Assembly (NCBI GenBank): GCA_036346375.1
Contig: CM070520.1
Coordinates: forward strand, 19,630,852-19,694,851
Length of the DNA: 64,000 bases
Direction: 5' to 3'
Source: Guadua angustifolia
Lineage: Eukaryota; Streptophyta; Magnoliopsida; Poales; Poaceae
Made by a program: the position numbers and the translations under genes. This document shows, piece by piece, positions 47,030 through 58,025 of this stretch. Position 1 is the stretch's first letter, and every line of letters starts with the position of its first letter. The notes beneath the pieces were generated by a model, which saw nothing but the letters and a program-made list of their open reading frames with translations, was not told the origin of the DNA and made no database searches.

Positions 47030-49065
47030 TTATGCTTCACCGAGCATATCCCGTAAAGACACAATCCATCGTCTTAGGCCCGAGCTTACGCTTTTTGTTA
47101 ATCCAGACATTGACTTTCGCCAAGCATCCCCATGTGCGCAAGTAAGAAAGTGATGGTTTTCTTCCAACCCACTTCTCGTAAGGGGTCTTTCCATGTTTCA
47201 TGGGAACTCTATTCAGACATGACATGAAGTCAACATGCCTCCCCCACCATGCCTTAGATAAACCAAGAGGTGTTCAACATGGCGCTCACCAAGTCACCAA
47301 CAGGCGGTTTTTCCTCTCGCAATCCCGCTTGATTCAAGCGAGTAGGGAGGTGTCCTCTCATGAATAATACCATGTTCCGCATGTAAATCATCAAAGATTT
47401 TGGGAAAAATTCGCCACCACGATCCGACCTAAGACGCTTGATCTTTTCTCTAGTTGATTTTCAACTTCACTTTATAGATTTTAAAGTAGTCTAGCTGCCT
47501 CATCCTTAGTTTTCAACAAGTAAACATAGCAAAATCTAGTCGCATCATCAATCAATGTCATGAAATATCTCTTTCCACCTTTTGTCAACACACCATTCAT
47601 CTCGCACAGATCGTAATGTATGAGTTCTAGAGGTGCCAAGTTCTCTCCTCACCGCCTTTGTGAGGCTTTCGAGGTTGCTTCGATTGCACACAACTATGGC
47701 ACTTAGAACCTTTGGCAATAGTGAAATTCGAATTAAACTCATGCCGAAAGCCGATTCATAAGACCAAAATTAATGTGGCATAAACGAGAGTGCCAAGTAC
47801 TCGTGATCATCATTAACACTACCACATATATGGTTCACAGACTTATTATTGAAATCGAAAGGAAAAGCGGAACAAGCCTCCGCGACTCATAGCCTTTACT
47901 AATAAATAGTCCATGCTTGGACACAACTACTTTATTGGACTCTAACACTACCTTAAACCCATCTCGCATAGAAGGGAGCCACTAACGAGATTCTTGTTGA
48001 TAGAAGGGACATGTCGACGCTCCTCACCGCACGATCTTTCCCGGTGAACTTCAGATCCACTGTGCTGCCATGAATGAAGCATGTGACCCATTCCCCATCA
48101 GACGGAGGAACTCAATGACCGATAAGAAGAGAACATATTGATGTCGAACACACATGAACGTTAGCACCAGATCAATCCACCAACCGGAAGATCAAATATC
48201 GAGAATACGTAGGTAAATTACCATACCTCGCTCTCCAAAGATTGCTAGCGGTCACATCGTGTTGACAAACTTTGGACGCTCATCCACTGCTGGCCTTTTT
48301 TTCCTCGACGGTCCGCACGATCGTGGCATTCCTTGAAAAGTGTCCGACTCACCACATGTGAAGCAGGCACCAAATTTTGTTCATCTTCTTCTTCTTGAAG
48401 TTGGTAGTCTTGTTAGGCTTATTTTTCCCTTTGTTCTTGCCGTAGTTCTTTCGAACCATGTTGGCGCTGGATCGCCCTCGCTCCTTTACCATTGAAATCC
48501 TTAGCTCGAGCCTTCTTCAACATCAAGGACGCCATCGTTTTCGATCGATATCTTTGTCCTCTTATGTTTTAGAGTAGTGCCAAACTCCTCCACGAAGGAG
48601 GGAGTTTTGCAATGATGCAACCGCCACAAAAGGATCGTAAGACACATTCCAGAGTTCGAGTTCCTTGACAATGCATCAGATCTCATGGGCTTGCTCTACA
48701 ACAGAGCGATTATCACCATCTTATAGTCATGAAAGTTCTCCATGACATACAGCTTCATCGCTCAGATCCGATGCACCGAACTTGGCGTTCAAGCAGTATC
48801 CCACAAGACCTTCAAGGCTCATATGTGCATGTACACATCACACGACGATCGGCAAGAACGCTAAGAATGCATCCCACGAAGAGAGTATTGGCATCCGTGA
48901 AACTCTTCGCCGCTTCGCAGAGAGATCACCTTCAGTTTGCCTTTACTAACCCGTAATACATTCATAGTCAGAAGCCGAGCGTGACCTTGACTTGCCACCT
49001 CTTAAAATGCACACCGAGAATTTCTCCTACCGGTCGTCGGCAAGAATCCAGCCATTGTTAATCCA
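47030..49065 (-). pseudogene. Copia gag, zinc knuckle and integrase remnants, copy 2
   Basis: Matches 41640-43680. The clearest part is 47037-47225, with RVPMKHGKTPYEKWVGRKPS and LRTWGCLAKVNV, the integrase C-terminal signature of Copia. A second part near 47548-47742 covers the core domain end. Frames are broken elsewhere. Confidence 0.7.
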
Positions 49066-49093
49066 GAAAATGTCTACAATAAGGTTTTTGGAT

Positions 49094-50138
49094 TGTTGAG
49101 AAATTAGACATTTTCCAGATTAAATTCAATATAAATCATGAACAAGATGACGTAAACTAGCATGTATATCTCTAACATACTAGATAGCACGAACATCATG
49201 ATCATCTTGATAAACATGATTAACCACGAGGTTAGGACAGATTGAACGATCGAGCGTAAGAGATGACGGCTGTTGTGGTGCGCTTATGTTCCGTGTTGGC
49301 GTAGTAGGTGCGATTGCGGTGTTGACGAGGTCGATGTTGGTGACGACGCTGTCGCAGAGTCGCCGGCCACGACGACGCCCAAAGCAGTAGAACAGAAGAC
49401 GAGCCGTGGTGACGATCTTGAGCAGCAAGCCATGAGCGCTTCCCAAAACCTTATTCGCCTCTCCCGTGCAGATCTCAAGACGAAGGGTTCCGGAGACCGC
49501 TCTCCCGATTGCAGATGCACGCGGCGCCGGATGGAGAAGATTACGACGGCGGCATAAAGCAGCGAGAGGTGGCAAAACCCTAACGATGTGTTTGTCAGAT
49601 TCTCTACACGGTGCACGACGCAAGATTTATAGGGTTACTCGTAATCGCGGACCAACGTGACTCGAGGACGCCACGATCGAGTCGATACTGAGTCCTTATC
49701 TCATACCGCAAACGCGATTAATCCGAGTAGCAAAAGAATAAACCGCAAAAGGAAGCTCTGGTCTGCGCAAGGCCTCGACCGGATTTCGGCGGACCATTCA
49801 CGCAGTGCCGCGACGCCTCGCGCCTCCGCCGCCCGCGCGGCGAGGCGAGCCCGAGCCGTGTGGGCTTTCCCTTTCTCCCACATGGTTCTAGGAGGTGGAG
49901 AGAACTCTCCTTATAAATTGGTCATCCTCCACCTCCACATGGTTCTAGGAAGGTGCTTGCACAACTCATGAATGGGCCTTATATTTTCTGGTCATTTCCA
50001 CCAATCCAGTGGGCAAGCAATAATGGGACAGACAGTTGGATCCATAAATGCACACATGACCTCCTCATGACATGGGCCTTTGAGATTTTCTAGGAATTAT
50101 TTGTCTCAATTAAGATGGGCTTGGCCCAAATAATCCAA
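49094..50138 (-). repeat. Copia tandem, right LTR (5' LTR), rearranged
   Basis: Starts TGTTGAGAAATTAGAC at 49094. Near 49925-50060 it carries an extra block repeating CACCTCCACATGGTTCTAGGAAGGTG and TGAATGGGCCTT-like pieces, suggesting a local duplication. It ends at AATAATCCAA without the usual final CA, followed by LACS intron sequence. Confidence 0.7.
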
Positions 50139-50222
50139 GTTTTGAAAAACACTTTGATCTTCAGGTCTTAACCACCACACACTCAACGCTTCTGGACACA
50201 TTTGCAGATTTGTCTTAATTAC

Positions 50223-50597
50223 CATGCCATCTGAAACTGCGCGTCTGCCAAGCATCCTGTTCTTGGGGTACTTCTTGACTGCTCCACTTCAAAAACAGAA
50301 ACAAAAAAAAATGGAACAAGATTCTCTCAAATCAAATTTGTAACTGATCACCAAATACTAGCTACTAGGGAAAGAAAAGTAGCACAATGTGGTGAATGCA
50401 TAAGAATGTGGTGTCAAAGAGATCAGCATTTTGCCAGGAACCAACCTGAAGAAGTCCCATGGGGACTGGATTTCCTGGGGGAGCTGCATGAGCCCGTCCT
50501 TGGCGTAGATGCTCCGGTAGATGGGCCCGGCCGACGGCTTGCTGCCAGCGACCGGAGTTGCCTCCCCAACCTTCACGGTGTACACTGCCTCCATCAT
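50223..50597 (-). pseudogene. LACS: Long-chain acyl-CoA synthetase, exons 1 and 2
   Basis: Exon 1 (50446-50597) starts ATGATGGAGGCAGTG and encodes VYTVKVGEATPV, PSAGPIYRSIYAKDGL and SPWDFF, then a GTTGGT donor. Exon 2 (50223-50286), after the acceptor TTGAAG, encodes GAVKKYPKNRMLGRRAVSDG and ends at a GTAATT donor. PxYRSIxAKDG and YPxNxMLGRR are the N-terminal signatures of plant LACS enzymes, and phase matches. The next exons of the family (about 105-110 residues up to the IVSFG block) are not found between here and 38089, where the Copia array sits. Start choice: the first ATG of two adjacent ATGs; no upstream in-frame ATG was found nearby. Confidence 0.8.
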
Positions 50598-50741
50598 TCT
50601 CTGCACTGATGGGATCGGGTGCAGTGAAAATGCAGATCTTTTTCTCGTTCAGCTTGCTGAGCTCGGAGCTGGAGTGCTTGCTTGGTAGTGAGGTGTGACC
50701 GTGTGAGGCAGTTATGGTGGTGTGTGCGAAGGTTGGTAGGC

Positions 50742-50750
50742 AATTTAAAG
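50742..50750 (-). promoter_or_regulatory. Possible TATA box of the LACS gene
   Basis: Minus strand CTTTAAATTG about 145 bp upstream of the start codon. It is a weak match and the only TATA-like string at a plausible distance. Confidence 0.3.
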
Positions 50751-50759
50751 CTAGTGTTA

Positions 50760-51482
50760 CTATTCTGGTGCTGGCTTCGTGAGGTACTAATTCCTTATTT
50801 CTGAACAGATATTATTTTAAGGAAAGTTGTTGAACTTTTATCAAGTTATATCTAAAATAATATCTTTATATAATGTGTCTTACTCTAGTCTATAATAATA
50901 AATAATTTTAAAAATATCTAAAAGAGAAGAGTGTATAAAATATATAAAAATTACATTAAAATTATAAAAATAATTTAGAAATAAAATTTAAAATCTAGAA
51001 TAAACATGTATTCAGAGATTTCTATGGTTTCTTACATGTAGATGGGCTTGTGGTAAATGGTTGGGCGCTGTGAATGTTAACGTAATGGGTGTCAAAATAC
51101 ACCGTAAACGAGAAGGGAATGGGAAAAAAACGAAATATCTTTGTGTTTGCCTGGGTAACGGTATGAAAACTCTCATTACACTGTTTGGTTCAGTTCAAAC
51201 CACACTGTCAAATTTTTATCCAAAGCGAAAAATTGAAGCAAATCGAGTCCATCAAAATTCGCAACAGAAACTCAAGATTGTATTATGATTTGTCAAATTT
51301 CGATGAGGGGAGAGGGTGTTAAAGTTTCAATTCCAATTCCGTTTTCTACTCTAATTGAAAATTCTACTCTATACGAAGTTTTTTATGTTCTACTATGAAT
51401 ATGCGCATAGAGTATATAGAAATAGCAAGGCAAGTAAGATGAGAAAAGAGAAAAGATAACTTCGTTATAAACATCTCATCAT
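50760..51482. other. Intergenic, AT-rich
   Basis: Upstream side of the LACS gene. No gene, repeat boundary or motif is supported. Confidence 0.4.
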
Positions 51483-51980
51483 ATGGTGATGTTTGACTTC
51501 ATTTGTCGGCGGTTTTTTTTTGAAAGGATTTTTCATGTAAAATCTATATCTTCTGATTTTTTATCGTCATTTTGTAATAAGTGGTACGTTTCGGGTTCTT
51601 TAGTTCAAACTCCAGCCGCGCGCAGCCATCGCTCGTCACCCACGCGGCACCATCAAGGTAAACGTCTAAGCGTCATCAAGGAGGTCCAGTGCTGCCTCTC
51701 TACCCGTGACAACCGCATCAACTTCGTCAACGTTTGCCATGAGTGGAGCACCTCCGGGTGGCAGCAATGGCGCGTGCGCCGCCCGTCCGTGGCGTACCTC
51801 CTGCTCCACGATGGCAGGTTCTTGGGATTCCCGGAGTTCAGGGTGTCCCGTCGCTTCGACTACTGCAAAGCCACATGCGACGACTGCCTCCTCTTCTTCG
51901 GTTCTTCAGTGCGCACATCCGTTTCGGCGAGAGGAAGCAAGGAGCAGCAGCCCAGCCATCAATTTGTCTCTCTCAATTAA
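51483..51980 (+). pseudogene. F-box/DUF295-like protein fragment
   Basis: The plus frame is open for 165 codons. From about residue 55 it reads IKEVQCCLSTRDNRINFVNVCHEW, WQQWRVRRPSVAYLLLHDG and RRFDYCKATCDDCLLFFG. The pattern (DRI.F..VC..W, then P.LLL.DG, then the end of the first kelch-like repeat) matches the F-box and early DUF295 region of grass F-box proteins, which act in SCF ubiquitin ligases. The family is usually about 350-400 residues. The rest is missing and the frame ends at 51980, so it is probably a fragment. The first 50 residues have no F-box features. Confidence 0.45.
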
Positions 51981-52193
51981 ATCCTTTTTGCTAGGGACAC
52001 ACGTCAAGGCAGTTTACTGCTACATACACAGAGGAATCGTACCAGGAGATCTTCAAAAGCTACTGCTCGCCAATTTTGACATACCTTGACTCTGTTCTAT
52101 GACTCGATTTCACCGGTGACTGTTCCAGCACCAATTTCGTCAGTACTATCGCCTGCCTTGCTCAATGCCATGCCTAGGCGCTATTCTACACCA

Positions 52194-55100
52194 TTGTAAC
52201 AGCCTAAAGATTTTAGAACAGTAAAACATAATGTTTAAATTTGAATGTGAATATTTTTAGAATTTTCTTGTTGTTATTTGTTTTATTTGGATTTTCTTGG
52301 ATTTTTGTGTTGCAAGAAAAATTAAATAAATGAGGAATAAAGAATGAGAAAGGGAAAAGGCAAAGAAGTAAAAAGTAAAAATTTGGAAAATTTACCATGA
52401 GATCCTGAGCATGCAAATGAATTATTTTGTTCACCAAATGAAATTTTATGCATGGAGAATTGAGAAGATAAAATAAAAGGTAACTTTTAAATCAAAATAA
52501 TATATTTTCAGAATTTACATAAAATATTGGAATCTTAAATTGATCTGTAAAATTACCATGAAAGACGCAATTCTATTTATAAACCTGGTAAAAATATCAT
52601 AAATTAATAATTTGGTTATGATTTTTTCAAATTTAGAAACTGAAATTCTGAAAATCTGGAAATTGCCATTTCAGAATTTATACAAAATAATTGTGAAGTA
52701 TTATGATCTGAAAATTTTACAGTAACATACTTATCTCAAATTAAACTGACATAAAAAGTTTCAAAAATAATAGACTTCATTTTATTCTCGAAGAAAAATC
52801 AAAATCAGAAGCGAGAAATTGGAGCAGTTACTGTTGTAGGAATATCAGGAATTTTTTGGTAACTCATTTTTACCTCAAAATTTTACCTGATGTCAAGCTC
52901 TATCCAGTGACTCCGGTCAAAAAGTTTTAAAATTATCTACCCAAAGTTGACAGCTCAAATAAATCTAGTACTGGGGTCAGCCAAACCGGAATTCAATTTT
53001 GGCCACCTCATTTCGCTGACATGTGGGCCGTCCCTCTTATCTGTTCCGTTTCACTGGTGCGCAACGGGCAAGCGTTGTGGTCACTGACAGTGGCCCTAGG
53101 CCTACCTGTCAGGCTCGCCTCTCTTCTGTCTTCTTCTTTTCTCTGTTCGTTTGACCGTGTCGAGAAGCCTCCCGACGCAGCGACGCGCCTGAACTCATTC
53201 GGTGAACCCCTCGTCGACTTGTCTCTTTGCCAGTATCAGCCACACTTGCCTTAGCCACGATCAAGCCTCGAGTTCCTCACTCCATGTCGCCGCATTTAAA
53301 CACTTGCGCCACCTCGCCATTTCTCTGTCCGAGCCGAACCAATCAACGCCGCGTGTCCAAGCTTTACAGATCACCTCGACCGGCTATAAAGATCGCCTCA
53401 GCATCGCAATTGAGTCCCTCCCTTTCCCTTAGCCACTCGCTGAACCAACTCAGAGCCCCCTCTCCATTTCTTGCTGTAGGAGTCCGAGAAGGGGAAATCA
53501 GCGTAGAGCTCAAACCAGGTGACAACTTCTGAAATTGTTCAGTCCTAAAGCTTCGCCTGGACTCCTATGTTACTGATCAACCATTGCTTTCAGTTATTCC
53601 AATGCCGTTCGCCCGATTCCGCCATCTTTCTTCCTCAGCTCCGGCGCACTGTGGACAGCCACCTCCACTTGTTCTTCGTTTCCGCTCACAGGTGAAATGA
53701 GACATCCTAGCTTCACTGATGCTCGCCGAGCTCTTGCCCGAGCCAACGGATGGCCGGTGACGAGCCTTCATCGGAAATCCATGGCGGCCGCCGCACCCAC
53801 ATGGTGGCGACCATGTTCCCGGCTACCTCAGGCCGAATGGATATCGTCTTTATATTCACCATGTCACGCTAGTGCCAGTGGTGCGTCCATTCCGTCACGG
53901 CGGAGTTAGTTCGCCGGCGGTGAGCAAGAAATTGTGGAGCCCTGTTTTGTGTCGCTGTCAGGTGGGGTCAGTTGTTAGTCACTTGTGTCTGGGCGAGTCG
54001 CTGATAGGAAGGTCCCACATGTTGGCCAGTCTCGGTTGACACTGACGTATGGGACCGTTCGGTTAGAGGCTCACCCACTCATCTCTCTCACGTGCTGACG
54101 AGCAGGACCCAGCTGACAGTGTCCGAACGGGAGCAGCCCAGAAATGGAAAGCATCTTTTCTGAGCAAAAGCTACTTTCCATTTTTGGTAAAATCTGAAAT
54201 TTTAAGCAATTTCTAACCCGAATTGATTCAAACTAATATAACTTTTGAAATAACAGTCCAAATGGAATGAAATAAATTTATAAATTGGTCTAAAATCTGC
54301 TAGAATTAGAATATGTAAAACTATTTAAAAAAGAGTCACCGTGCAATTTTTAGAAAATAAAATACATAAGAAAAGCTTAATGCATTAAGAAAATGATCAT
54401 TTCAACTTTAGACAAAATAAAGAAAATTAAATTTTTATGAAATCATCATGATGTGAAGAGCCTAAATATGCAAAATAATTGTGTTCAAGTTAAGTCATTT
54501 CATTTGTTCAATAAGTCTTTAAGTAAATGTAACATGTATATGGTTTTAAATGTATATGTGCTTTGAATAAATGGAAATGTTGCAAAATGAGAAGTAGCAG
54601 AAATGCAGAGTTAAATAAATTCAGTAAAGGCATAAGAAGTTTATTTAAAAATTTCTTAGTAAGCAAAATGTAAAGGAATAAGGGAAGTGTAAGTTTGTTT
54701 GAGTTCATGCATGCATACCTTTGCATGTGTGATCACACTTGCTATCATACATATATGAGAGTATTCACATATGTATTCTAGCAATGAAGAGTTGGTTGTT
54801 AGTAGATAGAAATTTATTTAAATGTTGCTTTGAATTTGAATCCAAAATAAGGGGTAAGAATCTGTTCAGACCTGAATTGATTGAATCATTATAATCTTAA
54901 ACAATTTTTGCATCTTCAATTTGAAAATATAAATAAAAGAATTCATAATTTCTACCTCTTGAATTCGTAAAATAAAGATAATGAAGTTGTAAACAGCAAC
55001 CCTGTCTTATGTGCTGAATTTTATTTATTCTTACTATCTATTTTTTTGCCCTTTTTATTTCTTAATTTCCATTTTCTACCTTGTTATGCTACATGTAGAC

Positions 55101-56416
55101 GCCGATGTTCTAGACGAGGAGGAGGATCTTGCTGCAGACCCAGATTTTGAGCTAGACAGCGCATAGCAAGACAAGCACCTCCTTGATCATGTTGATCCCA
55201 GTGTTTCACCAACAATATGTTGTTTTTGCCAATGTATTATGCATGCGAGTAATTCTCCATAAAACTACTATTCTGGGTAGAACAGCAATTATCCCTGTGT
55301 AATATGGATTTCCTTTAATTTGTATGACAATGTGAACCATGTAACCTTAAGTATGGTTAGACATAATTAATGTCACTGTGGGTATAATCGTTAGTTTATT
55401 TTATCTACCTAGCCATGCTCAAAATTTAATTGGTTCATTTCCAATTTTTTTAATTGAACAATTGCCATTTGAAAAAGGTTGCTGGTAGTTTAATAATAAA
55501 ACCCAAAATAAAACTATGACTTTGACGTGGACGATTATTGGCAATAGCCGGGGGTGTAAAGGGAATTGCACGTAGTGTAGGGTGAAGTGTCGCCCATGTC
55601 ACGTTAAGGACCGAGTAATGGGACACCATTGATCCAAGAATTTCGTGCAACCATGAGGGCTGGTATGGGACAGTCTTAGCCTATTAAGTTATTTAGACAT
55701 GGCTTTGTTCTTTTGGAAAGGCAGGAGCTAGCACAGGCATTCTGGTCAGGTCTGCTTGAAGGGGTTTCTACTTGTTAATGCAACGGTGTACGCTCTGTCA
55801 TGTTCAAAAACGTTGTGTTGGGTGTGTTGAAAGTGGATCCACAACTTGCGTGTGTGTTTCTGTTTCTATGGTGGGGGTTAACGTCCCGGACTAGTTCAAA
55901 GTCATGTCTAGGTAATGTAACGGCTCTGTATGATCTCCTTGCCGGCATACCTGAGGAAGTGTGTCGTATGGCCTCGCAAAAAGGTTGATCATTCTTTGTG
56001 GGTAAAGTTGTACACCTTTGCAGAGTGTAAATCTAATCAATTAGCCGTGCCCGCGGTCATGGGCACTTGGTGAAGTCATTCCAATGCTAGATTTTGGTAT
56101 TTTCTAAAAATTGGTTTTTGGTTTGAAACTGTGTTTGGCAACCTATTTTATGTCCAAAGGAATTGGCATGTATGGCTATTCAGTCGGGTAGACTGGTTGT
56201 GGATTGTATTTTCTTTTGTATGAATTCAATATTTATTAGCAATTTTTACAAATTCAGTTTGCAATCTAATATGAGCTTATGATTTACATTTCTTTTTGCA
56301 ACTGCAAAATATCCTAGAGCCTGTCGTTGTTTAAGCCTACATGTTTATTTATTTGCATTTATAAACCACTACCAAGTCTTGTTGAGTACCAATGTATTCA
56401 AACTTGCTATCTACGT
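52194..56416 (+). mobile_element. Gypsy (Tekay-like) LTR remnant
   Basis: Starts TGTAACAGCCTAAAG near 52194. It has features typical of long + oriented chromovirus LTRs: an ACATGTGGGCC patch (53018), a TATA box (53385), TAGACGCCGATG...GAGGAGGAGGATC (55097), and TGCAGAGTGTAAATCTAA..TTAGCCGTGCCCGCGGTCATGGGCAC near 56020-56070, a signature widespread in grass Gypsy LTRs. It ends near TTGAGTACCAATGTATTCA, where a TGTCGG-type sequence begins. Short open frames inside it are not considered genes. Confidence 0.5.
53385..53390 (+). promoter_or_regulatory. TATA box in the Gypsy LTR remnant
   Basis: CGGCTATAAAGATCGCC, in the + orientation of the LTR remnant, preceded by a GC-rich stretch as in plant LTR promoters. 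Confidence 0.4.
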
Positions 56417-57000
56417 TGTCGGCGTATTTCGCCTGACAGATATTCTCCTTGGACGGAGTCTGAGGTTCGATAGAGGGGGTCTTCACGGAAGGACGCCTAC
56501 GGGCTCTCCCGAGGGATCCTACACAGATAGAAATCCAAGAACACGCCGAAATTACCCAGGTTCGGGCCCCCGATATGGGTAACAGCCCTACGTCCTACTT
56601 GAGTTCCTGTTAATATGCTTTGAGTGGGTTACAGTGCTCGCTTGATCCTCACTTGCTCTCGCTCCTTCTTTTTTCTCTTGTTTCTCTTCCGAGCTCTCTT
56701 TGGGTTCCTACCACGTCTTTTGGTCCCCTTCCCCCATGCACCGAAGCTCCCTTATATAGGTCGGGCTGGCTCGGGCAAGTGGGAAGATGACATCATACTG
56801 AATACACTTCATTTATTACGCCAATCGTTGTAGCCCCATCCCCTGGCCTCATTCTTTAATTTGCATCACCGCCTAACCCCGCCTGGTCCGCCCTAGAAGC
56901 GACTTGCATGCGACGGGTTAGGTACAGGACGTCAGAGGGATAAGCTATCATGCCGTCAGTAGAGCCACGCGCATTCAATAGTTCTGACATGGTGTGTCAT
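56417..57000 (+). mobile_element. LTR fragment of a second Gypsy element (TGTCGG type)
   Basis: Begins TGTCGGCGTATTTCGCC and includes TTACCCAGGTTCGGGCCCCC, TAACAGCCCTACGTCCT and CTTATATAGG (a TATA-like string near 56752), a combination common in grass Gypsy LTRs. The right end is not defined. The integrase fragment that follows may belong to it. Confidence 0.5.
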
Positions 57001-57099
57001 GGGAGAAGACTTCGAGACGAAGCTCCCCCACTCCTTCGACGTACGCTCCACGCCTGACCGACAGTGGACCCCCGAGTACCTTCTGACTTCGTCGGCTGA

Positions 57100-57545
57100 C
57101 CTTCTGACATGGTGGCTGATCTGCATCGACAAATTCACCAGATGTTCGTCGCCATCGTGCCATTACGGCCTCCGCTGCCGTCAGGTTCATGCGCGGGATC
57201 TTCACTCGCTTTGGAGTTGCCAACCGCATCATCACCGACAATGGCACCCAATTCACCAGCGCAACGTTCCTGGATTTCTGCGAAGAGATGGGCACCAAGG
57301 TGTGTTTTGCCTCCGTGGCCCATCCGCGAAGCAACGGACAAGCTGAGCGCGCCAACGCGCTGGTCCTGAGGGGCCTCAAGACCAGGGCGTTCGACAGGCT
57401 TCGCAAGCGCGGAGCACGATGGGCGGAAGAGCTTCCAACGGTGCTGTGGTCTCTCTGAACCACACCCAGCCGTGCGATCGGGGAGACTCTGTTCTTCCTG
57501 GTCTACGGCGCCGAAGCGGTATTGGCCTTCAACGAAGAAGACTAG
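57100..57545 (+). pseudogene. Gypsy integrase core fragment
   Basis: The plus frame from 57189 reads FGVANRIITDNGTQFTSATF and AHPRSNGQAERANALVLRGL, with the second catalytic Asp (TDNGTQF) and the Glu (GQAE) of the retroviral-type integrase core. An in-frame stop precedes TTPSRAIGETLFFLVYGAEA, the conserved sequence after the core. The first catalytic Asp region (57110-57150) is in another frame. No RT or other pol sequence is nearby. Confidence 0.75.
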
Positions 57546-57833
57546 GAAGACCGACGCCAAGATGACATCTACGGATCTAGAGTTATGACCTTCGCAAAAT
57601 GACTATATCAATAATGACGAAGTTGATCAAACCCTAATTATGAGATTAATCAGAATTTATGAGGAATTAACCAATCAAACTTTTCAGATCAATCACTTGA
57701 CGCCCTAGAAAGGTTTTGAATGGATCAAATCAAAATTATTATGGTGAAACTATGAATCAATATAAAAAGCAAAATAGACATGCAAACGAAGAGAGATTAC
57801 CAACGCATCTAACTTACATACAGGCTGCTGTTC
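57546..57833. other. Intron-like AT-rich stretch before the PrxQ fragment
   Basis: Follows the integrase remnant and leads into an acceptor-like CTTACATACAG at 57823-57833, so at least part is probably intron of the peroxiredoxin gene fragment. Confidence 0.35.
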
Positions 57834-58025
57834 ACACTGCTGAGCTACGAGGGGAACAGTTTGCACAATGAGTGGGGCATGCTGTCGGACCTGTTCGGGG
57901 CCCACCGGGGCTGCAGACGTACGAGGTGGACAAGAAGGGCATTGTGCAGTATGTCTGCAACAACCAGTTCTAGCCCGAGAGCCACATCGGCGAGATGCTC
58001 AAGATCCTGCAGAGCCTACGAGACA
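57834..58025 (+). pseudogene. PRXQ: Peroxiredoxin Q fragment (C-terminal exon)
   Basis: The plus strand reads LLFTLLSYEGNSLHNEWGML and SDLFGA, then, after a frame change near 57905, QTYEVDKKGIVQYVCNNQF, a TAG, and PESHIGEMLKILQSL. This matches the C-terminal part of chloroplast peroxiredoxin Q (FTLLSDEGN...W; NNQFQPE.HI.E.L..L), a thiol peroxidase of the BCP/PrxQ family. The catalytic cysteines are upstream and absent. The frame break, the CAG-to-TAG stop and the lack of other exons make it non-functional. The preserved acceptor suggests a genomic fragment, not a processed copy. Confidence 0.7.

Larger units (their letters stand above)
38193..50138 (-). mobile_element. Copia element in LTR-int-LTR-int-LTR arrangement
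   Basis: Three related LTRs (38193-39291, 43710-44686, 49094-50138) separated by two collinear internal regions (39292-43709 and 44687-49093) about 4.4 kb each. Internal regions carry degraded gag, integrase and RT/RNase H in minus orientation. The polypurine tract (GGTGGGGAT on the minus strand, 39292-39300 and 44687-44695) precedes the LTR start TGTTGGATTATTTGGGC. Triple-LTR tandems arise by unequal recombination between LTRs or by insertion next to an existing copy. It lies between LACS exon 2 and the IVSFG exon. No clear target duplication is visible at the outer ends. Confidence 0.85.

Noticed and set aside
51061..51288. 75-codon plus-strand open frame
   Set aside because: AT-rich, no domain, no support from neighbours.
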